DNA from: Alphaproteobacteria bacterium
GTDB lineage: Bacteria > Pseudomonadota > Alphaproteobacteria > Caulobacterales > Hyphomonadaceae
NCBI GenBank assembly: GCA_018969425.1
Contig: JAGWYJ010000027.1
Location: 1-44,529 of the forward strand
Length of the DNA stretch: 44,529 bases
Direction: 5' to 3'
The first letter of the stretch is position 1. Each line of letters opens with the position of its first letter. The notes beneath the pieces are model-generated. The model was given only the letters and a program-made list of their open reading frames with translations, searched no databases and had not been told where the DNA came from. The position numbers were made by a program, and so were the translations under genes. Below are positions 1 to 8,581 of this stretch, in pieces.

Positions 1-216
1 ACTGTCTGAGAGAATGTCCCGCGCCGCCTCGAGACCTGCGAGGACGTCCTCTCGGGTATGACCGTATTGCTCAAGATAGCTGCACTCGCCCCGACCGATA
101 AAATCGCCATCGCGAATAATCGCCAGGAAAAGCGATGAGTTGGCGCGCGAACTCCGTGAGATCCGGAAAGTCTCCCGATAGGGCCATTCCTGGTAGGCGT
201 AGAGCAGCTCCATCAT
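1..216 (-). CDS. Enolase-superfamily dipeptide epimerase, N-terminal part (cut by window edge)
   Basis: Reading the minus strand from an ATG at 216 gives 72 codons open to the window edge. The protein begins MMELLYAYQEWPYRETFRIS and contains DGDFIGRGECSYLEQYGH near residues 36-53. That layout (FRISR, then an acidic turn, then GRGEC..Y..YG) is typical of the N-terminal capping domain of L-Ala-D/L-Glu-type dipeptide epimerases of the enolase superfamily. The barrel with the catalytic lysines and metal ligands lies outside the window, so substrate cannot be judged. The ATG overlaps the stop of the upstream MaoC gene as ATGA, so it is the fourth gene of the pepN-like operon. An epimerase of dipeptides next to peptidases suggests inversion of D-residues. 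Another member of the mandelate racemase/muconate cycloisomerase group is possible. Confidence 0.72.
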   Translation of the reverse strand, partial: MMELLYAYQEWPYRETFRISRSSRANSSLFLAIIRDGDFIGRGECSYLEQYGHTREDVLAGLEAARDILSDS

Positions 217-1058
217 CCGTCCTCTTGTTCAAAGCTTGCAAGACCCGCGCTGACCGCGCGCTCGCCCGCAGCGTTCAGGAGCTCGAAAGCGATCCCTTCC
301 GGCTGCTCTTCCCAATGTCGGAGACGCACGTTGTGTCCGGGGATCGCCATTGCGGAAAATCGCCCGGCAAGTCGGGTCAGGCGGGAATGGGGGCGGTCAA
401 GGCAGATGAAAGCGAAGGCCCAGAGCGCCGTACCATGGACGATGATATCGGGAAGTCCGGCAGCGAGAGCGGCCCGCCGCTCAGTGTGAATGGGATTCCA
501 GATCGATGCGCACTCCGTATAAACGTGCGGGAATCCCCTTGGAACGGGCAGGTCCCTCTCCCGCACATCTCCCTGCCGCTGAAAAACAGGATCCCCGGGA
601 GACGCCGGCGGCGCATCCGTCTCGACGCCCCGAAAGATGGTGTCGACGCGGCTCTCGGTCACGACCTCCCCCGAGATCCGCTCCGAAACTCTGATCAGGC
701 TGGTGAGGCGGGCGCCCGCGCGGGTAGAGTTCATCGCGATCACTTCCCCGGAGACGATGAGGGGAGCCCCCAGCGGCATGGGACGGAAGAAACGGGTGTC
801 CTGTCCCGCGTGAACGGCCCGCGCACGCTCATCATCGGTCAATCCGAGACCCGAGCGATTTTCCCGGTCACCGGAAATCATCCACTCAAGAGAGACACAT
901 AACGTCGGCGCCACAACCAGCCCTCCGACGCGGGCGTCGTCGAGATAGCGCTCATCATGAAAACCCATACCCGCAGCGTACGCGAGCGCCATTCGCGGAG
1001 TGATCACGGCCTCCCGCGGAGCATAGGTCGTTCCAAGAGTCGAGTAACGCGCAGGCAT
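213..1058 (-). CDS. MaoC-like (R)-hydratase/dehydratase, hotdog fold
   Basis: 281 residues with two hotdog halves. The C-terminal half carries a hydratase-2-like stretch, IWNPIHTERRAALAAGLPD followed by IVHGTALWAF (about residues 187-215), where the D/N..H of the MaoC motif appears as N192..H195. The N-terminal half (about residues 20-140) resembles the FAS1/MaoC dehydratase N-domain. Such proteins hydrate or dehydrate acyl-CoA thioesters in the cytosol. The ATG at 1058 is preceded by GGGGAG at good spacing, and the gene starts 14 bp after the aminotransferase stop and overlaps the epimerase start by 4 bp, so it is co-transcribed with both. In context it could act on the carbon skeleton left after deamination of an unusual amino acid. 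The substrate is not visible. Confidence 0.78.
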   Translation of the reverse strand: MPARYSTLGTTYAPREAVITPRMALAYAAGMGFHDERYLDDARVGGLVVAPTLCVSLEWMISGDRENRSGLGLTDDERARAVHAGQDTRFFRPMPLGAPLIVSGEVIAMNSTRAGARLTSLIRVSERISGEVVTESRVDTIFRGVETDAPPASPGDPVFQRQGDVRERDLPVPRGFPHVYTECASIWNPIHTERRAALAAGLPDIIVHGTALWAFAFICLDRPHSRLTRLAGRFSAMAIPGHNVRLRHWEEQPEGIAFELLNAAGERAVSAGLASFEQEDG

Positions 1059-1072
1059 CCGTCTCCCCGACC

Positions 1073-2413
1073 TCAGGCGGCTGCGAGATCGCGTAACGCT
1101 TGCCGCGCCTTGGCAAGGAACTCGTCGATATGCGCATCCGTCATAGCGGTGGACAAAATGTAGAGACTGGGCGCTGCGAAGATGACGCCCATATTGATCA
1201 TCCGACGTCCAAAGTCCTGAGCCAGAGCCAACGGGGTTCGCCCGTCGGTCCGTGGAGTGGAGAGAGCGAAGGCGATATCGCGAATGTTGGAGATCTTCTG
1301 ATCCGAACCAATTATCATACTGAAGAGTGAGCCAACGCCATTCACAACTCCAGGCAGACCAGCGTCGGACAGTGCCGCCCTCAGGCCATTTCGGGTTCGT
1401 TCGCCAAGCGCGTCGAGGTGAGCGAAGGACTGAGGGGTCAGCATAGAAAGAGCAGCCGAACCCGCCGCCATGGATAGAGGATGGGCGTTGAAGGTTCCGG
1501 CATGGCCGGCCTTGGCCCCGCCCCGGGGATCAAAGCAGGCGAGAACGTCCGCTCTCCCCGCCGTCGCTCCGATCGGCAGACCGCCGCCGATGAGCTTACC
1601 CATCGCCGTCAGATCAGCGTCAATCCCTCTGCGGCCCTGAGCGCCATGATAACTCTGGCGGAACGCGAACACCTCATCAAAGATAAGAAGGATGCCGTGT
1701 TTGGTAGCCGTCTCCCGAAGCATATGCAGAAAATCATCACTCGCCTCCATAAATCCCATCCGGGGCGGCGCCGGATCAACGAGGATGCAGGCCAGGCGAC
1801 TGGCGTTTTCCTCAATAAGAGCCCGCGCCGCATCGACGCGATTGAATGGAAGAACAAGCGTATCCTCGAGAGCCCTCGCAGGGATGCCGAGGCCCTCCGC
1901 AACGGATGACGGCGCATCATCCGGCCCCCAGACAGCCGGCTTTGGGAAGACGCTGATCTCTACCGAGTCCAGATTTCCGTGATAGCACCCTTCTACCTTC
2001 GCTATCCCGTCACGACCGGTGAAGGCCCTGGCCGCTCGAATGGCGAATAAGACAGCCTCAGATCCGGAGTTGCAGAAGCTCACTCGTTCTATACTTCGCA
2101 CGCGGCGGCAAAGCTCCTCCGCGAGGTCAATCTCGAGCTCGGTCGGGGCGCACACCGAGGTCAGCTTCTCGACCTGCGATTTGACCGCCTCAACGATACG
2201 CGGATGCGAATGACCGTGCACAAGCGCGGACTGATTATTAATCATGTCAAAAAGACGATTGCCGTCCGCATCCCAATAATACGCTCCATCTCCCCGCACG
2301 GCGTAAATAGGATAGGGATCCTTGAAAGCGGCTGTCCGACTATTGCCTCCAGGCAGGACCTCCAGCGCGCGCCTGTACAGGGCAGCCGATTTTGAGTTCT
2401 GGTCAGGATACAT
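1073..2413 (-). CDS. Class III PLP aminotransferase (glutamate-1-semialdehyde / beta-amino acid aminotransferase-like)
   Basis: 446 residues from the ATG at 2413. That start has AAGGAG six bases upstream and is preferred over an in-frame TTG at 2428. The protein shows the fold-type I class III pattern: LPGGNSRTA near the N-terminus, FCNSGSEAV around residue 115 (phosphate-binding region), FDEVF with the cofactor-pyridine Asp near 246, and AMGKLIGGGLP with the Schiff-base Lys near 273. The GGNSR opening is shared by glutamate-1-semialdehyde aminomutases and by beta-phenylalanine aminotransferases. Since there is no tetrapyrrole context and a beta-aminopeptidase lies next door, a beta-amino acid aminotransferase is the better inference. 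It is the second gene of the minus-strand operon, 54 bp after the aminopeptidase. Confidence 0.85.
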   Translation of the reverse strand: MYPDQNSKSAALYRRALEVLPGGNSRTAAFKDPYPIYAVRGDGAYYWDADGNRLFDMINNQSALVHGHSHPRIVEAVKSQVEKLTSVCAPTELEIDLAEELCRRVRSIERVSFCNSGSEAVLFAIRAARAFTGRDGIAKVEGCYHGNLDSVEISVFPKPAVWGPDDAPSSVAEGLGIPARALEDTLVLPFNRVDAARALIEENASRLACILVDPAPPRMGFMEASDDFLHMLRETATKHGILLIFDEVFAFRQSYHGAQGRRGIDADLTAMGKLIGGGLPIGATAGRADVLACFDPRGGAKAGHAGTFNAHPLSMAAGSAALSMLTPQSFAHLDALGERTRNGLRAALSDAGLPGVVNGVGSLFSMIIGSDQKISNIRDIAFALSTPRTDGRTPLALAQDFGRRMINMGVIFAAPSLYILSTAMTDAHIDEFLAKARQALRDLAAA

Positions 2414-2467
2414 GAAGGTCTCCTTCAAAGGCGATCCGAGCGGAAGAGAACAAATGGAAACCAGGGA

Positions 2468-5089
2468 TCATGAGAGCTCACCTGCTCCGAGGGAGCGGCT
2501 CACGACATCTCTGAGAGCTGGAGACAGATCGGGGACGGAGGCTATAGCCTCCAGCTCCGCCCTCATAAGAGCCCGCCTCCCGACGTCAAAGCGTCTCCAG
2601 TTCGTGATCTGCGGCATCAACCACCGGACGCCCTGCGGACGGACACGATCAAGGGTCAGCACGGTCTCCCGCAAGAGTTTGTACCCCGATCCGTCAGCTT
2701 CATGAAAGCCAATTCGATTTTGCCGGAAAAAGCCTCCGAACAAAGCCATCGCAAGAGGCGCATTGGCCATGTTGAAAGAGTCCGAAGACGCAAGTCTGGC
2801 GACACGGTCAGCCGCACCGGGTTGCCGAGAGAGAGCTTGGGCTCGGAACCAGATCCGCATGACGCTGTCGACGCCCTTCCATCGGGCCTTGAACCCTTCA
2901 AGGGCCTCGTCGCATTCTTCAGAGGTCGTATTGCAAAGCGAATAAAGCGCAGCGCTCCGGGCTGTCATACCCGGAGCGCAAAGCGCCTCCTCACAGGCGA
3001 TCTGCCGGATTGAGGCGTCATCCAGCTCCAGGAGATAATCGAGGCACATTGCGCGCAGACGCCGCGCGCCCCTCGCCTCAGGAGTCAGATCGACACGGCC
3101 CTCCGGATCGCAGGCATGAAAGACCGACAGAAGTTCATCACGGTGGCGAAGTGCGAACGCCCGACGCAGGACAGTCGATCCTTCAGCAAGACCGTCGATA
3201 TCGACTTCAGGACATGGATCGGAAATCAGACCTATATGCGGAAAGCTCAGAAGCTCCGCCCGCAGGGAGCGTTCGGCCCTCTCATCGGTCAGGACGCGCC
3301 CCATGGCGTCTATAAGCGTTTCAAATGAAGGAGACGCCTGTCCCTCCCGGCGAGCGGCGGCAAAACCGCGAACCGCCGCCCCCATAAGCTCCTGCCCGGC
3401 GTCCCATCGCGAAAAGCCGTCAGAATCATGAGCGAATAGCAGGAGCAAATCGTTTTCGCTCCGTTCAACTTCGAGACTCACAGGAGCGGAAAAGCCGCGA
3501 TTGCATGAAAGAACCGGACGATGATCAACACCTTCGAATTCGAAGGTCTCTTCATGACTTCGAATTTCAAGCAGACCATCGCGCGTCGCTCCGGACGAAC
3601 GAGCCGTAACCTCCGTTCCATCCGACCTAAGCAGGCCGAACCGGAGGGGTATATGGAGGGGCTGATGTTCGGGACTGTCCTGCCGGACAGTTACCCGAAA
3701 GACGCGTCTCTCCGGATCGTGGATCGTCCCGATCCGAAGACGCGGCTGTCCGGCCCGGTCATACCAGCGGACGAACTGACTGAGATCGACCCCCGACCCG
3801 TCGCTGAGGGCCGAGAGCAAGTCGCCGATCGTGACCGCCTGTCCGTCATGACGAGCGAAGTAGAGGTCCATTCCCCTGCGGAATGCCCGCTCTCCAAGCA
3901 GGGTATGCAGCATGCGCACAAGCTCGGCCCCCTTGTCATAGACCGTGGCCGTATAAAGATTGGATACGGCGTTATAAGACCGGGGCTGCACAGGATGAGC
4001 TGTCGGCCCCACATCTTCGGGAAACTGATTGGTCCTAAGATTGCGAACCGTAGTGATCCTCTTGACCTCCGGAGCCGACATGTCGGCGGAGAACTGCTGA
4101 TCCCGAAACCGGGTTAAGCCCTCCTTGAGACTGAGCTGGAACCAGTCGCGCACGGTGACGCGGTTTCCGGTCCAGTTATGGAAGTACTCGTGTCCTGCGA
4201 TCCGCTCGACAAGATCAAAATCCTCATCCGTCGAGGTCTCCGCATCGGCGAACGCATAAGTCGCCTCAAGATACATGAGGCCCTTGTTTTCCTGCGCGAT
4301 CGCGTGCCTCTCGGGCACGATCACGTTGAACACCGGCAAATCGCAGACGCGGCCATAAACCTCCTCGTCCCAGGCCATGGCGCGAGACAGAGCGCCCAGC
4401 AGAAACTGACAGCGGACAATATTTTCTCGCCGGGCATAAACGACGATCTCGCATTCAATTCCTGAGGAAAAGACATGCCGGGTTCGGGTCGACTCCCAGT
4501 CCCCCGCAGCGATTGCAAATATGTAACAGGGTTTGGGGGTCTCATCACGCCACAGGGCGTAGTGCCGGCCGGCCCCGACGTCACCGGTCTCGACGCATAT
4601 TCCATTTGAGAGAAGAACCGGAAATTGTGCCCGCGCCCCCTCGAGGCGCACGGTATAACGGGAAAGGACATCCGGACGATCCTGAAAGAAAGTCAGACGC
4701 CTCATACCGTCAGCTTCCATGTGGGAAAGAATGGCCTCTCCCTCCATGAACAGACCAATGGACGCAGTATTTTTCCGGGGAGAAACGAGGCTCACCACCT
4801 CCAGATCGACGACATCGCCTTGCGGATAAAGTCGGACGCCCTCCTCAGTCTTCTCGACTGAGGACGGGGCGAGCTCAACACCATCAAGTCGAATCGAGAC
4901 GATCTCGAACTCGCGGCCGCAAAGCTCAAGAGGCCTCCCCTGTCGGACGCCGGGACGTCTGCGAAAACGCTGCTGACAGGTGATCCGGGTGAGCGAAGCG
5001 TCAAGGTCGAATCGAAGCGAAACCTCCTCCGTCAGAAAATCCGGAGGACGGTAGTCGCTTAGTCGTACACGGCCTGACCCATCGGCCAT
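2468..5089 (-). CDS. pepN: PepN-like M1 family zinc aminopeptidase with altered GAMEN motif
   Basis: The zinc site is intact: HEYFHNW (about residues 300-306 from the chosen start) followed by LKEGLT with the third ligand Glu 18 residues later. Order is N-terminal beta domain, M1 catalytic domain and long helical C-terminal domain, 873 residues against about 870 for E. coli PepN. The exopeptidase motif normally reading GAMEN is IAQEN here (RHAIAQENKGL). An upstream ATG at 5158 would extend it by 23 residues, but the ATG at 5089 has GGGAG eight bases upstream, and the 5158 start would place the operator at 5167 on the ribosome site, so 5089 is preferred. It removes N-terminal residues from peptides in the cytosol and heads the operon with the aminotransferase, MaoC and epimerase genes. 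Confidence 0.88.
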   Translation of the reverse strand: MADGSGRVRLSDYRPPDFLTEEVSLRFDLDASLTRITCQQRFRRRPGVRQGRPLELCGREFEIVSIRLDGVELAPSSVEKTEEGVRLYPQGDVVDLEVVSLVSPRKNTASIGLFMEGEAILSHMEADGMRRLTFFQDRPDVLSRYTVRLEGARAQFPVLLSNGICVETGDVGAGRHYALWRDETPKPCYIFAIAAGDWESTRTRHVFSSGIECEIVVYARRENIVRCQFLLGALSRAMAWDEEVYGRVCDLPVFNVIVPERHAIAQENKGLMYLEATYAFADAETSTDEDFDLVERIAGHEYFHNWTGNRVTVRDWFQLSLKEGLTRFRDQQFSADMSAPEVKRITTVRNLRTNQFPEDVGPTAHPVQPRSYNAVSNLYTATVYDKGAELVRMLHTLLGERAFRRGMDLYFARHDGQAVTIGDLLSALSDGSGVDLSQFVRWYDRAGQPRLRIGTIHDPERRVFRVTVRQDSPEHQPLHIPLRFGLLRSDGTEVTARSSGATRDGLLEIRSHEETFEFEGVDHRPVLSCNRGFSAPVSLEVERSENDLLLLFAHDSDGFSRWDAGQELMGAAVRGFAAARREGQASPSFETLIDAMGRVLTDERAERSLRAELLSFPHIGLISDPCPEVDIDGLAEGSTVLRRAFALRHRDELLSVFHACDPEGRVDLTPEARGARRLRAMCLDYLLELDDASIRQIACEEALCAPGMTARSAALYSLCNTTSEECDEALEGFKARWKGVDSVMRIWFRAQALSRQPGAADRVARLASSDSFNMANAPLAMALFGGFFRQNRIGFHEADGSGYKLLRETVLTLDRVRPQGVRWLMPQITNWRRFDVGRRALMRAELEAIASVPDLSPALRDVVSRSLGAGELS

Positions 5090-5166
5090 CTTGTCCGCTC
5101 CCGATACGGCTCCGATCCGGTCCCGCCCGGGCGACAGACCGCCGGACAGCCCAGACATTCTGGAGC

Positions 5167-5190
5167 ATATATGATCACTGCATATATTAT
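5167..5190 (-). promoter_or_regulatory. Promoter -10 box with divergent operator-like palindrome upstream of pepN-like operon
   Basis: On the minus strand a perfect TATAAT lies at 5190-5185. It overlaps an inverted repeat ATATATG-N7-CATATAT (5167-5187). The sequence TATATGATCAC is shared with the palindrome at 14196, but the two halves are two bases closer here, so it is a divergent version of the family. No good -35 box is visible. The overlap with the -10 box would suit a repressor. Confidence 0.5.
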
Positions 5191-5351
5191 AGCCTCTCCG
5201 TCAAGCAGCATGCTCAATCTCCATGCGCGGCGCCAGACGAAAGCTTCGGCGAGTTTAGAAACGGCCCATGACCGGATTGAAAGACAGTTTTGACCCGTTG
5301 CGCAGGGTGCAGGACAGGATCAATGGTCACGCCCTCAGCCAGGGCGCCCGA

Positions 5352-5396
5352 TTGACGCCTGCGAGTCGACGAAAATATAAACACTGATAATATCAG
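5352..5396 (+). promoter_or_regulatory. Promoter with start-site palindrome before the S58 aminopeptidase gene
   Basis: TTGACG (5352-5357) and TATAAA (5376-5381) are 18 bp apart, a good housekeeping-type promoter. The 13-bp palindrome CTGATAATATCAG (5384-5396) covers the expected transcription start. It does not resemble the palindrome seen at 6994/10879/14196, so a different regulator may bind here. About 40 bp of leader follow before the ATG at 5439. Confidence 0.55.
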
Positions 5397-5438
5397 ACGG
5401 TCAGGCGGCGCATCCGCCGCAGGCGGAACGGATTACAA

Positions 5439-6596
5439 ATGAATCCTCATCACCGACACACTCCTTCGGGCAAGCTTCGGGCCCGCGGCGCGGGCGTTCC
5501 CCTGACCGGAACACCGGGACAATGGAACGCTATTACCGATGTGCCGGGAGTCGAGGTCGGATACGTCACCCTCATTAAAGGCGAGGGTCCTCTGGTGATC
5601 GGCGAAGGGCCTGTTCGAACGGGCGTGACAGCGATCCTTCCCAGGGGGCTGGCGGGGGCGACAGACGGAGTATTTTCAGGCGCCTTTTCACTCAACGGAA
5701 ATGGGGAAGCGACCGGCCTTCACTGGATCGAGGAGACTGGACGTCTCGACGGCCCGATCACCATCAGCAACACCCATGCAGTAGGGACGCTTCATTCCGC
5801 GGTCATCAAGTGGTTGAACCGGCGTAAGGACAGCGAGAAGCTGGACGGCAACACGTTCTGGATGCCTGTCGCCGCCGAGACATGCGACAACTGGCTCAAT
5901 GACATGAACGGGTTTCACGTCCGCGAAGAGCACGTGCACGAGGCGATCGAAAGCGCACGATCCGGGCCGGTCGAGGAAGGAAGCTGCGGCGGCGGGACCG
6001 GAATGTCTTGCTACCAGTTCAAAGGTGGATCGGGGACAGCGTCCCGCAAGGTTCGGGTGGCTGGTCGAACCTACACCGTGGGCGCCTTCGTTCAGACCAA
6101 CTTCGGCGTCCGCAAGCTCTGCACGATCGGCGGGGTCCCGATTGGCCGCTACATTCCTTACAGCGGAGGTCAGATCCATCGCTATCTCATGGACCATCCC
6201 ACAGACCAGGGGTCCATCATCATCGTCGTGGCGACAGACGCGCCCCTGTCTCCGCTGCAGCTGAAGCGACTCGCCCGACGCGCGGGTATAGGCATGGCCC
6301 GGTCAGGAGGCATCGCGTCAAATGAATCCGGCGACATCTTTATCGCCTTTTCGACCGCCAACCTGGACGCCTACCGCCGGGTTTATGAGGTCGGTCCGAT
6401 GGAGAGTTATGGCGAGTTCATGATGACCCCGATGATGGAAGCCACGGTGGAGTCAGTTGACGAGGCGATTCTGAACGCACTCTTCACTGGAGGGGACATG
6501 ACCGGCCGGGATGGGAATGTCCGGGAAGGCCTGCCGGTGGAGCAGGTGATCGGACACCTCAAGCATCATAACCTGTGGGTCGATCCCGACGCCTGA
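5439..6596 (+). CDS. DmpA/BapA-type self-processing aminopeptidase (peptidase family S58)
   Basis: 385 residues. The family is recognised from ITDVPGVEVGYVTL (about 32-45), ITISNTHAVGTLH (107-119), EEGSCGGGTGMSCYQFKGG (179-197) and QGSIIIVVATDAPLSPLQLK (257-276). In DmpA/BapA enzymes the precursor cleaves itself before the serine of the GSIIIVVATDAPL stretch, which then becomes the N-terminal nucleophile; here that is Gly258/Ser259. Family members release N-terminal D-alanine or beta-amino acids from peptides, amides and esters. No signal peptide is evident. The gene stands alone with its own promoter, between the pepN-like operon and the EthD gene. Which of the DmpA-like or beta-aminopeptidase activities applies cannot be read from sequence. 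Confidence 0.9.
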   Translation: MNPHHRHTPSGKLRARGAGVPLTGTPGQWNAITDVPGVEVGYVTLIKGEGPLVIGEGPVRTGVTAILPRGLAGATDGVFSGAFSLNGNGEATGLHWIEETGRLDGPITISNTHAVGTLHSAVIKWLNRRKDSEKLDGNTFWMPVAAETCDNWLNDMNGFHVREEHVHEAIESARSGPVEEGSCGGGTGMSCYQFKGGSGTASRKVRVAGRTYTVGAFVQTNFGVRKLCTIGGVPIGRYIPYSGGQIHRYLMDHPTDQGSIIIVVATDAPLSPLQLKRLARRAGIGMARSGGIASNESGDIFIAFSTANLDAYRRVYEVGPMESYGEFMMTPMMEATVESVDEAILNALFTGGDMTGRDGNVREGLPVEQVIGHLKHHNLWVDPDA

Positions 6597-6625
6597 CTCA
6601 ACCGGCCCCGCCAGAAAACGCTCAG

Positions 6626-6943
6626 TTATCCCGGCTCAGGCGTCACCTCATGTTCGACCACGAAAAGCCGGTCCCGACGGCTGACCATGGACAGACTGTC
6701 AGCCGCTACAGCCTGCCCGTGGGGCTCGGCGTAGGCCGCGAGGAAATCCGCCTCCGTGTCGAACCAGAGCTCGGAAGCGCCGTCATACGGCGCGTTCTCA
6801 TCCGCTGCTATGTTGATGGTCATGCGCCTGAGGCCCTTCAGACGACGAGCCAGAGGACGGTGCGTCTCAAGCCACCATCGCGTGAACTCCTCCTTCGCCA
6901 TGCCTTCGCGCCGCTTCAGAAGAATAATCGCTTTGAACGCCAT
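6626..6943 (-). CDS. EthD-family dimeric alpha+beta barrel protein
   Basis: 105 residues beginning MAFKAIILLKRREGM, then FTRWWLETHRPLARRL (about 20-35), ending in a short acidic tail. The FxxxWxxxHxPL arrangement is typical of EthD-like ferredoxin-fold proteins, small homodimers whose members are often found beside degradation genes. The ATG at 6943 has AGGAGG just upstream. It is transcribed away from the aminotransferase at 7067 across a 123-bp spacer holding an operator palindrome, and converges on the S58 peptidase gene. Its exact function is unknown. Confidence 0.75.
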   Translation of the reverse strand: MAFKAIILLKRREGMAKEEFTRWWLETHRPLARRLKGLRRMTINIAADENAPYDGASELWFDTEADFLAAYAEPHGQAVAADSLSMVSRRDRLFVVEHEVTPEPG

Positions 6944-6993
6944 CTCGCCCCTCCTGAATGACTTGCGGACAATGAACGCCGCACGGACGCTTT

Positions 6994-7012
6994 ATGTGAT
7001 CATCGGTCATAT
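6994..7012. promoter_or_regulatory. 19-bp TetR-type operator palindrome between EthD and aminotransferase genes
   Basis: ATGTGATCATCGGTCATAT: half-sites ATGTGA and TCATAT separated by 7 bp. It is nearly identical to the sites at 10879 (18 of 19 when that one is read on the minus strand) and 14196. It lies in a divergent intergenic region and could control both genes. Confidence 0.65.
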
Positions 7013-7066
7013 TGACGAGTCCGGCGCAACACCATCTTGTGGATGTCTCAGCTTCGGAGCCGACAC

Positions 7067-8377
7067 GTGAGAAACGATCTCGACGCCTATTGGATGCCCT
7101 TTACCCCCAACAAGGCTTTCAAAAGCGCCCCGCGCATGGTGGCGGCGTCCGAGGGACAATTCTACATTATGTCTGACGGTCGCCGCATTCGCGACGGTTT
7201 CTGCGGCATGTGGTGCTCCCTCCTTGGACACAACCACCCCAAGGTGACGGAGGCGATCGTCGACCAGGCTCGGCGTCTGGACTACTCGCCGGCCTTCAAT
7301 TTCGGACATGAAGGCGCCTTCAGGCTGGCGGATACGATTTCCAAACTCTGGCCAGGAGAACTGGATCATGTGTTCTTCACCAACTCGGGATCCGAGGCGG
7401 TGGATACGGCCCTCAAGATGGCTCTCGCCTACCATCGTCTTCGGGGCGAAGGCTCCCGCACGAGGCTGATCGGGCGCGTCCTTGGCTATCACGGGGTAGG
7501 CTTCGGCGGCATTTCCGTAGGCGGGATGGTCAACAACCGGAAGATGTTCGGCGGTCTTCTGGGCGGCGTCGACCATATGCCCCTACCCTACAACCCCGCG
7601 GCTGACGCCTTCACGCGGGGCCAGGCCAAGACGGACCCGATGCTCTACCTCAGAGAGCTCGAACAGATCATCGCGCTTCATGATCCCTCAACCATCGCCG
7701 CTGTCATCGTCGAGGGCTTTTCAGGATCCTCAGGCGTATTTATTCCGCCTCAGGGCTATCTTGAGAAGCTAAGAGAAATCACGAAGCGTCACGGCATTCT
7801 CCTCATTCTTGACGAAGTGATCACGGGCTTCGGCCGCCTCGGTGCTCCCAATGCGGCCACCTTCTTCGGCGTCGAACCCGACCTGTGCACCATCGCTAAG
7901 GGAATGAACAACGCAGCCGTTCCAATGGGTGGGGTCGTAGTCTCCCGCACCATATATGACACCTTCATGCAGGGCGTACCCGCAGGCGTTGAGTTCTTTC
8001 ATGGCTATACATATTCCGCTCACCCGCTGGCTGTCGCTGCAGGAAACGCCGCTCAGGAAGTGTTTCGGGAAGAAGGCGTCTTTGACAATGTCGCGAGCCT
8101 CACAGCAGGTTTTGAGGACGCGATGCACGACCTCAAGGGGCTTCCGTACGTGACCGACATCCGCAATATCGGCCTAGCTGGGGGGATTACCCTGGAAACG
8201 CGGCCAGGAGCCCCTGGAGCGAGGGGCTACGAGCTTTTCCTCCGCGCCTTCGAAGAGGGGGTCGCCATCCGGAACAACGGAGACACGATAGCGATTGCGC
8301 CCATTCTCACCAGCCGAGCCGAAGACATCGAGGCGATCTTCTCCGGCGTGAAAAAGGCCTTCGCAAAACTGACCTGA
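7067..8377 (+). CDS. Class III omega-amino acid:pyruvate aminotransferase
   Basis: 436 residues from the GTG at 7067. That start follows CGGAG at 7-bp spacing and puts the typical family opening LDAYWMPFTPNK near the N-terminus; a TTG at 7037 and an ATG at 7043 are less likely. Class III features: GMWCSLLGHNHP near 47-58, FFTNSGSEAVDTALK near 103, LDEVITGFGRLG with the pyridine-ring Asp near 249, and TIAKGMNNAAVPMGG with the PLP lysine near 278. The motif set matches beta-alanine/omega-amino acid:pyruvate transaminases, which move a terminal or beta-amino group to pyruvate. It is the second class III enzyme of the island and has its own operator, so it may take the beta-amino acids released by the S58 peptidase. 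A terminator hairpin follows at 8482. Confidence 0.88.
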   Translation: MRNDLDAYWMPFTPNKAFKSAPRMVAASEGQFYIMSDGRRIRDGFCGMWCSLLGHNHPKVTEAIVDQARRLDYSPAFNFGHEGAFRLADTISKLWPGELDHVFFTNSGSEAVDTALKMALAYHRLRGEGSRTRLIGRVLGYHGVGFGGISVGGMVNNRKMFGGLLGGVDHMPLPYNPAADAFTRGQAKTDPMLYLRELEQIIALHDPSTIAAVIVEGFSGSSGVFIPPQGYLEKLREITKRHGILLILDEVITGFGRLGAPNAATFFGVEPDLCTIAKGMNNAAVPMGGVVVSRTIYDTFMQGVPAGVEFFHGYTYSAHPLAVAAGNAAQEVFREEGVFDNVASLTAGFEDAMHDLKGLPYVTDIRNIGLAGGITLETRPGAPGARGYELFLRAFEEGVAIRNNGDTIAIAPILTSRAEDIEAIFSGVKKAFAKLT

Positions 8378-8481
8378 CCCAAGGCCTACCCGCGATCAGT
8401 CATCCGCGCCCCGACTTCTGTCGCCAAGGTTTCGGGCAAGATCCGCAACCCCGAATCCTGTAACGACGCATGATCAGAAAA

Positions 8482-8506
8482 AAGGCGCGCCCCGGGGGCG
8501 CGCCTT
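8482..8506 (-). terminator. Rho-independent terminator between convergent genes
   Basis: A 12-bp GC-rich perfect stem with AAGGCGCGCCCC as left arm. On the minus strand it is followed by six T residues, so it should end the TonB-receptor transcript, and it may also stop the aminotransferase transcript from the other side. Confidence 0.8.
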
Positions 8507-8581
8507 ATGTTGTTCGCTTAAGAGGGCGCTCCGGCCTGCGTCGCTCCCGGCGGGAAGCGACGCAAACAGAACTCGCTCTGA

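Noticed and set aside
5315-5333. Operator-like sequence upstream of the S58 peptidase promoter
   Set aside because: The centre GATCAATGGTCA is similar, but each half-site matches at only 4 of 6 positions; kept only as a weak candidate.
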